Shown in pieces: positions 25,598 to 34,498 of a stretch of DNA of 64,000 nt (its first letter is position 1; the number at the start of each line of letters is the position of its first letter). The DNA lies in assembly GCA_020634565.1 (NCBI GenBank), contig JACKBN010000016.1:1-64000 (forward strand). The letters run 5' to 3'. The notes beneath the pieces are model-generated. The model saw only the letters and a list, made by a program, of their open reading frames with translations, had not been told where the DNA came from and did not search any database. Position numbers and translations under genes: made by a program. The DNA is from Ardenticatenaceae bacterium (GTDB lineage Bacteria > Chloroflexota > Anaerolineae > Promineifilales > Promineifilaceae).

Positions 25598-27580
25598 ATG
25601 AGCCAGTTTCACGAATGGTCAGTAAAGGAATCAGGCTGGAGGTTTCTGAGGTTTGCGCTATTTAGCATACTTATATTGTGTGCCGTATTTTTGCATTCTC
25701 GCAGCCTATTTGGGCTGAATCAATCACGGAATGCAAGCCAAAGCAATGGTTGGCAGACGGCCGTTACCTTCCCCAACAACAAAACCGCTTCAATTTTGCA
25801 CCTGGCAGAAACACAAATTGATACGGCCGTTCCCGAAGGCACTACCAGCGGCAACGTTTCTGTAACGACAGACACAGGCACCAGCAATAGCGTTTCCTTT
25901 GAGCTAGGATCGAATTTTATCCCTGATGAAGCAGGCGAAGCAGAGTCGTGGCAGTCAACCTTTAGCGGCACAATAACCACAGATACCGTTTGGAGCACCG
26001 ACCTGCTATTAACGGGTGATGTCACAGTGCCGGCAGGCGTTACACTAACTATAAATGGCGGCACTACCATTTTTGCCGCCGCAAACAGCGACGATCAAGG
26101 CAGCGGGAAATGGGCGGACAAAACAGAACTTATTGTCTTTGGCACCTTGCTAGTTAATGGCAACGATAACGCGCCAGTCTATTTTACATCCAATGCAGCC
26201 ACTAAATCAGCGGGCAGTTGGGGTGGGATTCAAATTCGCGAAGGCTCAACTACCTCACAATTAACCCATTGCCTGGTTCGCTACGCTAGTGAAGGTATTA
26301 GAATCACTTCACAAAATGTTCCAGAGGGAGGAGATGCTTGGGCACGTGTGCAAAACTGCTCAATTCAACATAACGAGATTGGAATTACAGTTATAGCCCA
26401 TCCAAATTGGCCTAGTGGAATTAATATATATGTAGGTGCAGAGATCAAAAACAATCTCATTGCCAACAATATTGAAGAAGGGATCCATTTGCGTAATCGA
26501 TCCGGTTATCAAAGCGCCATGACAGATCCGCTTATCGTCGGTAACACAATCGAAAATAATAATATGGGAATTTACATGTGGATAGATTCATGGTGGCTGG
26601 GGCATGTGGATGACCGCACACTAATCAGAAACAATACAATCAACAATAACACAACCTATGGGATCTATATCGAAAACATGGGCGGCGATATTTCTGGTTC
26701 AGACACTGATGCAAAACCCAGCATCGAAAACAATCTGCTTTATGAGAACCAAACTAACATTTATCTCCAGCTATCTCCCATGGGAGCAGCAGACTATGGG
26801 TTCCAAGATTTTCAGCCAACAGTAAGATATAACACAATTCGTGAGGCTCCTTTTGGCATTGTTATGTCGGAACTAAAACCGTATGATATCTTCGCACCAA
26901 CCATCGACCACAACATCTTCGAAGGATTTGATGGCCCATCTAATTACGCAATTGCCAATCAAACGAGTCGCACCGTAAATGTGGACAACAATTATTGGGG
27001 AAGCACGTTAGAAGAGTGGGATGCTGGCATGCCCATGGAGGTCATAAGCGGCACAGTTTACAGTGCTTCTCAACTAGATTCGACATCACCACCCATCATT
27101 ACAAGAATGACGCCAGGTGCAGGCCAGGTGGGGGAAAGCCACACAATTTACGGTGCTAATTTTGGGAACATCCCGCAAATTTTCTTACCAGTAATGCTGA
27201 ATCAAGCCATTTTTAGCATGGAGCCAATATTTATTGGTGACAAGATTCCTGTAAGAGACGTGCAAGCTTTTCATGAAACCTTTTTCAGTACTGCCATTCA
27301 AATCCCGGCAGACCTACCGCCCACAGGGGACTTTTACTTTTCGGCACAGCCCTATGCCGTTTCCCCAGTTTTGGTAGATGACGAAATTATTGTGAGAGTG
27401 AATGGCTCGATTATTTACACGCATGATTTCTCTGCCGATGGCTTGCCGCAATTCGCAACATTAATCATTCCGCGACCGTTGATGGAACAAATAAGCGGAC
27501 AAACGGCCGTTATCGAATATCGTGACGTGTATGGAAATGTTGTTACAGCCAGTGAAATGTGGCTAATTTGGGTGCCATAG
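25598..27580 (+). CDS. Secreted parallel beta-helix protein with TIG-like ends (paralogue 2)
   Basis: 660 residues, colinear with its upstream neighbour from the first residues ('MSQFHEWSVKESGW') to an identical C-terminal 'ASEMWLIWVP'. Differences concentrate in the beta-helix core (about 250-470), where rungs are substituted but not lost. It carries the same 'IFLPVMLNQ' segment after the second TIG-like start. The gap to paralogue 1 is only 48 bp with AGAGGAG before the ATG, so they are probably co-transcribed. A tandem duplication with diversification of the exposed solenoid faces is inferred. Confidence 0.8.
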   Translation: MSQFHEWSVKESGWRFLRFALFSILILCAVFLHSRSLFGLNQSRNASQSNGWQTAVTFPNNKTASILHLAETQIDTAVPEGTTSGNVSVTTDTGTSNSVSFELGSNFIPDEAGEAESWQSTFSGTITTDTVWSTDLLLTGDVTVPAGVTLTINGGTTIFAAANSDDQGSGKWADKTELIVFGTLLVNGNDNAPVYFTSNAATKSAGSWGGIQIREGSTTSQLTHCLVRYASEGIRITSQNVPEGGDAWARVQNCSIQHNEIGITVIAHPNWPSGINIYVGAEIKNNLIANNIEEGIHLRNRSGYQSAMTDPLIVGNTIENNNMGIYMWIDSWWLGHVDDRTLIRNNTINNNTTYGIYIENMGGDISGSDTDAKPSIENNLLYENQTNIYLQLSPMGAADYGFQDFQPTVRYNTIREAPFGIVMSELKPYDIFAPTIDHNIFEGFDGPSNYAIANQTSRTVNVDNNYWGSTLEEWDAGMPMEVISGTVYSASQLDSTSPPIITRMTPGAGQVGESHTIYGANFGNIPQIFLPVMLNQAIFSMEPIFIGDKIPVRDVQAFHETFFSTAIQIPADLPPTGDFYFSAQPYAVSPVLVDDEIIVRVNGSIIYTHDFSADGLPQFATLIIPRPLMEQISGQTAVIEYRDVYGNVVTASEMWLIWVP

Positions 27581-27616
27581 CAAAGGTTACGCTCTGATAA
27601 ATTTGTTCTTTTCAAA

Positions 27617-27650
27617 AATGCAGCGGATGTCTGAATACATCCGCTGCATT
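27617..27650. terminator. Perfect 14-bp hairpin after the beta-helix genes
   Basis: Arms 27617-27630 and 27637-27650 are perfect complements with a 6-nt loop. It lies 36 bp after the stop of paralogue 2 and has no strong T-run on the plus strand. A likely terminator or barrier upstream of gyrB. Confidence 0.65.
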
Positions 27651-27753
27651 CACCATTAAAACGCATAATTTTAGCGACGCTTCTACGGCCGTTTTTCACC
27701 CAAATCCTCCCCCGCAACAGCAAATTGTTTTACTACCCCGCTTAGAACAAATG

Positions 27754-27762
27754 TGGTATACT
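27754..27762 (+). promoter_or_regulatory. Probable extended -10 promoter of gyrB
   Basis: TGGTATACT is an extended -10 element (TG-N-TATACT) with no convincing -35. It would start transcription near 27769, leaving a leader of about 150 nt before the gyrB ATG. Confidence 0.45.
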
Positions 27763-27918
27763 TATGTCTCGTAAAAATGAGTTCAGATCGAGGCAAAATA
27801 AGCTAGATTTCTCCTGATTGTACCCTTTCAACAACAAGCGATAAGCCAGATGCGCTGCCCCGTTTTGAGGCAACAGATGGCTGAGTTTTGCCCGAACAGC
27901 GTAAATAAGGAACGTTTC

Positions 27919-29853
27919 ATGGCTAAAAAAACCGAAGCGGAAAGACAATATGATGCCAGCAGTATCCAGGTGCTCAAAGGCCTGGAAGCTGTCCGCCGTC
28001 GTCCCGGCATGTACGTGGGCGGTACCGATATAAAAGCATTGCACCATCTGGTGTATGAAATTGTAGACAACTCTATCGATGAAGCATTGGCTGGCCGATG
28101 CGGCCGTATTGAAGTCACTATTCACGACGATGAAAGCATCAGCGTACAGGATGACGGCGTGGGTATCCCCGTGGCCAAACATCCCACCGAAAAAGTTTCG
28201 GCATTGGAGCTGGTACACACCACTCTGCACGCCGGTGGTAAGTTCGACAATGACGCTTACAAAGTGTCTGGTGGTTTGCACGGTGTGGGTGCGGCAGCCG
28301 TAAATGCCCTGTCTGAGTGGATGGAAGTGACCGTACGACGCGAAGGTGCCGTTTGGTATCAGCGGTATCAACGAGGCATTCCCGACGAACCCGTCAAGAG
28401 AATTGGCCGGTTAGGCCAAGACGAGACCACGGGAACCACGACGCACTTCAAATTTGACAAAATCATTTTTGAAGAAGGTGCAGCTTACAAATTCGAGACC
28501 CTCCTGAATCGGTTTCGGGAGATGGCATTTGTAACCAGCGGTGTCTTCCTGAAACTGCGAGACGAACGGCCGTCTATTCCCCGCGAAATGAGCTTTTATT
28601 TTGAAGGTGGCGTTAAATCATTTGTGCGCTATCTCAACCGCGGGCGCAAACCAATTCATGACCCCGTATACGATCAAAAAGAAGCCGAAGGCATTGAAGT
28701 AGAAGTTGCTTTGCAATACACAGAAGGTATTGCCATCAATGAATTTGCTTTTGCCAATACCATCCACACCCCAGATGGCGGTACCCATCTGACCGGTGTA
28801 CGTACGGCCGTTACCCGCGTCATCAACAGCTACGCCCGCAAAAACAACTTCCTAAAGGAAAAGGACACTAACTTTTCCAGCGATGATACGCGTGAAGGGC
28901 TGACAACCGTGGTCAGCGTGAAACATCCTGATCCACAGTTTGAAAGCCAGACCAAAGTTAAATTGATGAATGCCGAGGTCTCTGGCATTGTTGCCTCTGT
29001 CACCGCTGACGCATTTAATCTCTATCTGGAAGAAAATCCGCGGGAAGCCAAAAGAATCATCGAACGCTGCCTCACCAGTTCCCGCGCCCGCGCCGCAGCG
29101 CGCAAAGCCCGCGAGTTGGTTATGCGCAAAAGCGCGCTGGAAAGCCTTACCCTGCCCGGCAAACTGGCCGACTGCTCCGAACGCGACCCGAACAAATGCG
29201 AACTGTACATCGTTGAGGGTGATTCGGCTGGTGGCAGCGCCAAACAAGGGCGCGACCGGCATTTCCAGGCTATCCTCCCCCTGCGCGGTAAGATTTTGAA
29301 CACGGAGCGGGCCCGTCTCGACAAGATTCTGGCCAACAATGAAGTCAAAGCGATGATCTCGGCTTTAGGCACCGGTATTGGCGAAACGTTTGATGCCGGC
29401 AACTTGCGTTACGGCCGTATCATCATCATGTGTGATGCCGACGTAGATGGTAGCCATATCCGCACCCTGCTGCTTACCTTCTTCTTCCGCTACATGCCAG
29501 ACCTCATCGAAAAAGGGCATCTTTACATTGCGCAACCGCCGCTTTACAGTCTGAAAGCAGGCAAAGAAATGCACTACGCCTATACCGAAGCGCAAAATCA
29601 GGATCTGCTCAAGCAGCTGCAAAAAAATGGCAAGAAATACAGTATTCAGCGCTATAAGGGTTTGGGTGAAATGAACCCGGAACAGCTGTGGGAAACCACT
29701 ATGGACCCAGCCGAGCGTTTGCTGTTACAAGTTACTATCGAAGATGCCGTCACCGCCGACAAAACATTCGACATGCTCATGGGCAGTGAAGTTGGTCCCC
29801 GGAAGCGGTTCATCATGACCCATAGCAGTGAAGTCCGCAACTTGGACGTTTAA
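27919..29853 (+). CDS. gyrB: DNA gyrase subunit B
   Basis: 644 residues from the ATG at 27919 (AAGGAAC upstream); this matches the usual GyrB length of about 640. The GHKL ATPase domain has 'EIVDNSIDEALAG', 'DDGVGIPV' and 'GGLHGVGAAAVNALS'. The TOPRIM domain has 'LYIVEGDSAGGSAKQGRD' and 'IIMCDADVDGSHI', and the tail has 'QRYKGLGEMNPEQLWETTM'. It supplies the ATPase of the gyrase A2B2 complex that introduces negative supercoils. ParE is a conceivable alternative, but length and motifs suit GyrB. gyrA is not nearby. A canonical terminator follows. Confidence 0.95.
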   Translation: MAKKTEAERQYDASSIQVLKGLEAVRRRPGMYVGGTDIKALHHLVYEIVDNSIDEALAGRCGRIEVTIHDDESISVQDDGVGIPVAKHPTEKVSALELVHTTLHAGGKFDNDAYKVSGGLHGVGAAAVNALSEWMEVTVRREGAVWYQRYQRGIPDEPVKRIGRLGQDETTGTTTHFKFDKIIFEEGAAYKFETLLNRFREMAFVTSGVFLKLRDERPSIPREMSFYFEGGVKSFVRYLNRGRKPIHDPVYDQKEAEGIEVEVALQYTEGIAINEFAFANTIHTPDGGTHLTGVRTAVTRVINSYARKNNFLKEKDTNFSSDDTREGLTTVVSVKHPDPQFESQTKVKLMNAEVSGIVASVTADAFNLYLEENPREAKRIIERCLTSSRARAAARKARELVMRKSALESLTLPGKLADCSERDPNKCELYIVEGDSAGGSAKQGRDRHFQAILPLRGKILNTERARLDKILANNEVKAMISALGTGIGETFDAGNLRYGRIIIMCDADVDGSHIRTLLLTFFFRYMPDLIEKGHLYIAQPPLYSLKAGKEMHYAYTEAQNQDLLKQLQKNGKKYSIQRYKGLGEMNPEQLWETTMDPAERLLLQVTIEDAVTADKTFDMLMGSEVGPRKRFIMTHSSEVRNLDV

Positions 29854-29896
29854 TTTGTTGTAGGATTTCACTTTTTTTGAGATTCATTTCATTCAC

Positions 29897-29938
29897 AAAG
29901 CACTTCTGGAAAATCAGAAGTGCTTTTTCTTTTTTTAT
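29897..29938 (+). terminator. Intrinsic terminator of gyrB
   Basis: A 12-bp perfect stem (29897-29908 with 29915-29926) and 6-nt loop are followed by a T-rich run through 29938. This is a textbook rho-independent terminator. It also rules out upstream start codons for the next gene. Confidence 0.92.
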
Positions 29939-29987
29939 TGTTATGATGAACGGCCGTTTACCATTGTCAATCCGCAAGTTTCAGATT

Positions 29988-32900
29988 ATGTCTAGATCAT
30001 CGTTCCGGCAAAACAAAATACCAGTTGCCCTGTCCATCTTCCTGATGCTATGGAGTCTCTCCATAGTTCTTGCTAACGCATCGGCCTATGCCCAAGACGC
30101 TTCGCCCCTGGCAGAGACAGAAACGGAACGGCCGTTTACCCCCATCACCCAATTTCGCCATCTCACTATCAGCGACGGCCTGCCCAACAACACCATTCAC
30201 GCCATTTACCAAGACAGCCAAGGCTTCATGTGGTTTGGCACCGATGATGGCTTGAGCCGCTATGATGGCTATCAATTCATTACCTACAAACAGGACCAAG
30301 ACAACCCTGATACCATGAACAGTAATCAGGTGGTGGCAATTTATGAAGATGCCGCTGGTAATCTATGGATTGGCACGCGGGGCGGTAACCTCAATCTCTT
30401 CAATCCTCAGACTGAAACGTTTATCGACTTTGATTCTGTGTCAGACGATCCGAACGTGGCGACTTTGGGAGATGTAATGGCCGTTTCCCCAGACAATCAG
30501 GGCAACATCTGGGTCGGTGGGCCACCAAGAACCGGTTTGGCCCGCTTCAGCCAGCAAGCAGAAACATGGGTACGGTACCAAGCCGAAGTCGATTTCCCAC
30601 CATCAGAAACAACAGACATCGCAGCGGATGAGATGGGCAATGTTTGGGTGGCTACAAAGCGAAATTTATTGCGTTGGCAGCAGGAAGAATTTTACATTTA
30701 TGCGACGCCTGAGGCAGATGGTGGGTTTAATGCTGTTCTCCAGGACATGAATGAACAGGTGTGGATAGGCGGGCCATCTGGACTCTACTTGTATGACCCA
30801 AGCACAGACCAACTCACGCCTGTGCCGGACAGCCCTACACAAATTAACGCGCTGCTGGAAAACCCAGAAGGTCTGCTTTGGGTTGGTACCCATACCGGTC
30901 TTTACCAGTTTGATCCACGTAGCCAGGAATGGCAGTTGTTCGCCCAGCATCACCCGATGTTTGCTGATAGTTTAAGCGCAAGCGCAATCAGTACGCTCTA
31001 TCAAGATACCGCAGGCAATATCTGGATTGGGACAACAAACGATGGCCTGAATATGTTCAATCCGCGCCAGTTGCAATTTACCAATGTCCGGCACGACATT
31101 CTGGACGCGGACAGCCTGGGGCAGGGCACAGTCAACGGAATAGCTGGCGACGCGAATCAACTTTGGGTGGGGACGGGAGCCGTTTTGAATCAATGGCAAA
31201 ACGGCCGTTTCAACCATTACACCTTGCCCGACCAAAACACCACCATAACCACGCTTACCACCAGTAAGCAAGGCGGTGTCTGGATTGGCACAGATGCGGG
31301 TCAACTCCTTTACTTCGACCCAACTTCGCAGGAATTTACAGCTTACACCGAAAATTTACGCGCTATGGGCGAACCACCGAATGCCCCGCCCGGCGCGGCC
31401 CCCGTCACCATACCCATCACCTCAATTTATGAAGATGAGTCAAACATTGTCTGGGTTGGCGCGTTTCGCCTCGGGTTACACCGGTTCGACTACCGTGACG
31501 GGTCGGTGACCACCTTTTTTGCCGCTGCTCCATCGCCGGGTTTCTTTTCAGACAACCCACAAACCATTGCCAGCCACTTGATCAACACGCTGGCCAAAGG
31601 GCCCGATGGCTCTATTTGGATTGGCTATCAGGGCGGCCTGAGTCAGCTTAATCCCCAAACCAATCGCTTCACCCATTATCAGTTAGAACCAAGAATTGGC
31701 TCTGTTGTGGCGCTCTATCCGGCAGCGGATGGCCTCATTTGGGCAGCGACGCGCCGAGGCTTAGCCCGCTTTGACCCACAAACAGAATCGGCCACGCTTT
31801 ATACCGAAGCAGATGGCCTGGCATCCGGTCAGGCAGTAAGCATTCTCGCCGATCCTCAGGGGAATTTGTGGGTGGGGACGCTCAACGGCCTGGTCAAATT
31901 TGACCCAGCCACAGAAACATTCACCAAGTTTGGCATGAGTGACGGCTTGATGGCCGGGAGTTTTTCGCCGAATACCGCCTGGCAGGGAACAAACGGCCGT
32001 TTCTATTTTGGCAGCAGCAATGGCCTAACCAGTTTCGACCCCGAAGAAATTCGCCTCAATACCTACCGCCCCAACGTGGTTTTAACCGACCTTCGTCTGT
32101 TCAATGAACCCGTACCCGTTGGCGAAAACACGCTGCTGCCGCAAGCCATTGAATATACCGAGCAGCTTACGTTGGCTTATGATGATGACATCATCTCACT
32201 GGAATTTGCCGCCCTGAACTTTGCCGCGCCCGAAGGAAACCGGTATCGCTATTGGCTGGAAGGGCTGGAAGACAATTGGAACGAAGGCGATAGTACCCAT
32301 CGCGCTGTGACCTACACCGATTTGGATGCCGGTGATTATGTGCTGCACGTACAAGGCAGCAACGAAAGCGGCATCTGGAGTGAGACAGAAGCCACGCTGC
32401 GCATTACCGTTTTGCCACCCTGGTGGGAAACGCTGTGGTTCCGCCTGTTGGTAGGCATTGGCTCGGTAGGGTTGATTGTTGGCCTGTTCCGTTGGCGCGT
32501 GCGGGAAGTTGAGCGGCGTAATCAGGAGTTAGAGGCAGAAGTAGCCCGACAAACGGCCGTTGTCCGCGAGGCTGAAGCGCAAAAACAGCGACTGGCCATC
32601 CTGGAAGAACGGCAGCGCATCGGGCGGGATTTGCATGATGACCTCGGCCAGGTCATTGGCTACATCAGCGTGCAGTCGCAGACAGCCTTAGCCCAACTGC
32701 CTTCGACTGAGGATGTGCAGCAAACAAGATCTACATTGACCCGCCTGATTCAGGTGGTCCAAGACGCCCATGCCGACGTGCGCCAATACATTTTGGGGAT
32801 TCGCACCGGAGAAAAACGGACACAAACCGCCTTCATCCCCACCCTCAAAGAATATCTGCAAACCCTGGAAACCCTTTCTGATTTTCAAACCATACTCAGT

Positions 32901-33965
32901 TTGCCACCGCAGTGGGAAGATTCTCCCTGCGCCCCCGAAGTGGAAACCCAACTCCTGCGCATCATTCAGGAAAGCCTCACCAACGCCCGCAAACACGCGG
33001 GAGTCAACGAAGCCCACCTCATCTTCACCGACCACGATGATGCCATTCAGGCGATCATTTCTGACAAAGGCAAAGGCTTTGACCCGGAAACGGTAAGCGG
33101 TAATCAGTTATCGGTGATCAGTAAACTAGCTAGCGATGACCGATTACCGACCACCGATCATTTTGGTCTCAACATCATGCGCGAACGGGCTGAAAAAGTT
33201 GGCGGTCGTCTGGATATTCGTTCTGCGCCGGGCGAAGGGACACAAATTATTGTGCGTGTGCCTAGACAGCTAGAGATTGGTGACCCGGAAACGGCCGTAT
33301 CCGGCCTGCGTGTCCTGCTGGTAGATGACCATCAACTCTACCTGGAAGGCATCCAAAACCTGCTGCGCACGCGCGGCGTGCAGGTCATCGGTACGGCCAA
33401 CAATGGCCTGGAAGCGCAAAATAAAGCAGCAGCATTACAGCCAGACCTCATCCTCATGGACGTAGACATGCCCGTTTGCAACGGACTGGAAGCAACACGC
33501 CAGATCAAGCAGCAATGGCCGGACATCAAAATTGTCATGCTCACCGTCTCCGCCGAAGAAGAGAAGCTGCTAACCGCCCTTCGTTACGGGGCCTCCGGCT
33601 ACCTGCTCAAAAGCGTCGATGGGTCTCAATTCTTCCAGATGTTAGCCGATGCCATGCGTGGCGAAACGGTGCTCACGCCCCAGATGGCAGCCCAAATGCT
33701 GACAGACATGGCGCAGGCGGTAGAGGCAGTAGAAGCGGCAGAGGATGTGGCGGAAACGGCCGTAGACAACATTGTGCTGACTCCCCGCCAAAAAGAAGTG
33801 CTGGAACTGGTGATCCAAGGGTACACCAACAAAGAGGTTGCCGAGCAGCTTGGCCTCACTGAACGGACCGTCAAATATCACGTCAGCCACATTTTAGAGC
33901 GATACCAACTCAGCAGCCGCTATGAATTAAGCCACTTACACCAGCCTCCCCCAGACGAAGAGTAA
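29988..33965 (+). CDS. One-piece two-component regulator: propeller sensor, HisKA_3 kinase, receiver and LuxR HTH
   Basis: 1325 residues from the ATG at 29988, just before the signal-like helix; earlier in-frame starts fall in or beside the gyrB terminator. Two-component-regulator propeller repeats ('GLPNNTIHAIYQDSQGFMWF', repeated 'GNLWIGT') span about 52-690. A Y_Y_Y domain (about 725-805) and one membrane helix (about 815-837) follow. Next come a HisKA_3 kinase with H883 in 'GRDLHDDLGQ', its HATPase, a NarL-type receiver (acceptor D1158 in 'LILMDVDMP') and a C-terminal LuxR HTH ('LTPRQKEVLELV'). The architecture parallels Bacteroidetes hybrid sensors but with a NarL-type output. A 7-bp-period repeat is inserted in frame in the ATPase (about 1036-1058). 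Confidence 0.92.
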   Translation: MSRSSFRQNKIPVALSIFLMLWSLSIVLANASAYAQDASPLAETETERPFTPITQFRHLTISDGLPNNTIHAIYQDSQGFMWFGTDDGLSRYDGYQFITYKQDQDNPDTMNSNQVVAIYEDAAGNLWIGTRGGNLNLFNPQTETFIDFDSVSDDPNVATLGDVMAVSPDNQGNIWVGGPPRTGLARFSQQAETWVRYQAEVDFPPSETTDIAADEMGNVWVATKRNLLRWQQEEFYIYATPEADGGFNAVLQDMNEQVWIGGPSGLYLYDPSTDQLTPVPDSPTQINALLENPEGLLWVGTHTGLYQFDPRSQEWQLFAQHHPMFADSLSASAISTLYQDTAGNIWIGTTNDGLNMFNPRQLQFTNVRHDILDADSLGQGTVNGIAGDANQLWVGTGAVLNQWQNGRFNHYTLPDQNTTITTLTTSKQGGVWIGTDAGQLLYFDPTSQEFTAYTENLRAMGEPPNAPPGAAPVTIPITSIYEDESNIVWVGAFRLGLHRFDYRDGSVTTFFAAAPSPGFFSDNPQTIASHLINTLAKGPDGSIWIGYQGGLSQLNPQTNRFTHYQLEPRIGSVVALYPAADGLIWAATRRGLARFDPQTESATLYTEADGLASGQAVSILADPQGNLWVGTLNGLVKFDPATETFTKFGMSDGLMAGSFSPNTAWQGTNGRFYFGSSNGLTSFDPEEIRLNTYRPNVVLTDLRLFNEPVPVGENTLLPQAIEYTEQLTLAYDDDIISLEFAALNFAAPEGNRYRYWLEGLEDNWNEGDSTHRAVTYTDLDAGDYVLHVQGSNESGIWSETEATLRITVLPPWWETLWFRLLVGIGSVGLIVGLFRWRVREVERRNQELEAEVARQTAVVREAEAQKQRLAILEERQRIGRDLHDDLGQVIGYISVQSQTALAQLPSTEDVQQTRSTLTRLIQVVQDAHADVRQYILGIRTGEKRTQTAFIPTLKEYLQTLETLSDFQTILSLPPQWEDSPCAPEVETQLLRIIQESLTNARKHAGVNEAHLIFTDHDDAIQAIISDKGKGFDPETVSGNQLSVISKLASDDRLPTTDHFGLNIMRERAEKVGGRLDIRSAPGEGTQIIVRVPRQLEIGDPETAVSGLRVLLVDDHQLYLEGIQNLLRTRGVQVIGTANNGLEAQNKAAALQPDLILMDVDMPVCNGLEATRQIKQQWPDIKIVMLTVSAEEEKLLTALRYGASGYLLKSVDGSQFFQMLADAMRGETVLTPQMAAQMLTDMAQAVEAVEAAEDVAETAVDNIVLTPRQKEVLELVIQGYTNKEVAEQLGLTERTVKYHVSHILERYQLSSRYELSHLHQPPPDEE
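33099..33160. repeat. Heptamer-period inverted repeat inserted within the kinase ATPase domain
   Basis: The left arm (33099-33122) repeats GTNATCN units every 7 bp. The right arm (33135-33160) repeats the reverse complement GATNACC/GACCACC, also with 7-bp period. It adds about 20 residues ('SGNQLSVISKLASDD...') between 'GKGFDPE' and 'HFGLNIMRERA', which are normally close together in HisKA_3 ATPase domains. The reading frame is kept. Confidence 0.8.
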
Positions 33966-34048
33966 TCAGTAATCCGTGTTCAGTTATCCGTATGGCTTAC
34001 CTCTGGGAAACGCCCACGGAAAACTGCTTACTGACTTCTGCTTACTGA
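33962..34048. repeat. Second heptamer-period inverted repeat, overlapping the regulator stop codon
   Basis: The left arm (33962-33991) consists of 7-bp units like GTAATCA/GTAATCC/GTTATCC. The right arm (34023-34048) has the inverted units GCTTACT/GACTTCT/GCTTACT. The TAA stop of the regulator gene is part of the first unit. It is the same repeat type as the copy inside the kinase domain 0.8 kb upstream. Confidence 0.75.
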
Positions 34049-34072
34049 ATCTAGTAGTAAACCAGTCCCCCC

Positions 34073-34127
34073 CTGTACGAATACTGTCCTTCGACCAGTT
34101 CTCTTACACCTGCCGGTTCCCTATACT
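34073..34127 (+). promoter_or_regulatory. Dyad operator copy A and promoter of the small receiver-like gene
   Basis: CTGTAC (34073-34078) is followed after exactly 14 bp by GACCAG (34093-34098), a degenerate form of the GTACAG half-site seen in copies B and C. The flanking AAT after CTGTAC and CAGTTC are shared with both. A -10 box TATACT (34122-34127) lies 17 bp after TTCTCT, only 8 nt before the ATG, so the transcript is probably leaderless. Confidence 0.65.
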
Positions 34128-34135
34128 CCAACCCA

Positions 34136-34498
34136 ATGAAACAGAAACCAGCAATATTGATTTACGGCCGTTCCCTATTCAGCGATGCGATTGAAGCCAC
34201 ACTGGCAGAGTGTGCCAGCATCTCCGTCATCCGCTGCTACCCTGACCAGACTTTTGATCCGGTAGTCATGGCTACGGCCGTTCTTCTCATCATTGAGGCA
34301 GCCAACCCGCTTTCCCGCCGCTTGGCATTGCTGCAGGACCATAACATCCCTATGCTGGTTGTTGATGTCCAGCATGGGCAAATTACCACCATCAACCAAA
34401 AGCAATATGCATTCCAGCATATGGCCGATCTGGTAAACCTGGTCGTTTCCCTGACCAAGCCAGATCTACAGCAGGGAGTGTTCCCTGACCTGAAATGA
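34136..34498 (+). CDS. Small degenerate receiver-like protein
   Basis: 120 residues, soluble, with no HTH. The order of strands and helices suits a CheY-like fold: 'AILIYG', helix 'SLFSDAIEATLAECA', 'ISVIRC', 'AVLLIIEAANP', 'IPMLVVDV' and a C-terminal helix. Aligned by eye with the neighbouring regulator's receiver ('LILMDVDMP'), the phospho-acceptor Asp becomes Glu in 'LLIIEAANP', and the acidic pair after strand 1 becomes Gly-Arg-Ser. It would be a phosphorylation-independent pseudo-receiver. This is inference; similarity is weak and no family name is certain. It lies just downstream of the regulator and shares its presumed operator with the two big surface-protein genes. Confidence 0.65.
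   Translation: MKQKPAILIYGRSLFSDAIEATLAECASISVIRCYPDQTFDPVVMATAVLLIIEAANPLSRRLALLQDHNIPMLVVDVQHGQITTINQKQYAFQHMADLVNLVVSLTKPDLQQGVFPDLK

Larger units (their letters stand above)
27581..27918 (+). other. Intergenic region upstream of gyrB
   Basis: 338 bp between the beta-helix paralogue and gyrB. It holds a perfect 14-bp hairpin (27617-27650), one ACGGCCGT copy near 27687, an extended -10 box (27754-27762) and about 150 nt of leader. An in-frame upstream extension of gyrB to 27850 has no family support. I see no other gene. Confidence 0.7.

Noticed and set aside
29877..29987. Upstream start of the large regulator at 29877
   Set aside because: That start is a TTG before the gyrB terminator hairpin, and the next ATGs (29943, 29946) directly follow its T-run; the ATG at 29988 immediately precedes the signal-like helix.
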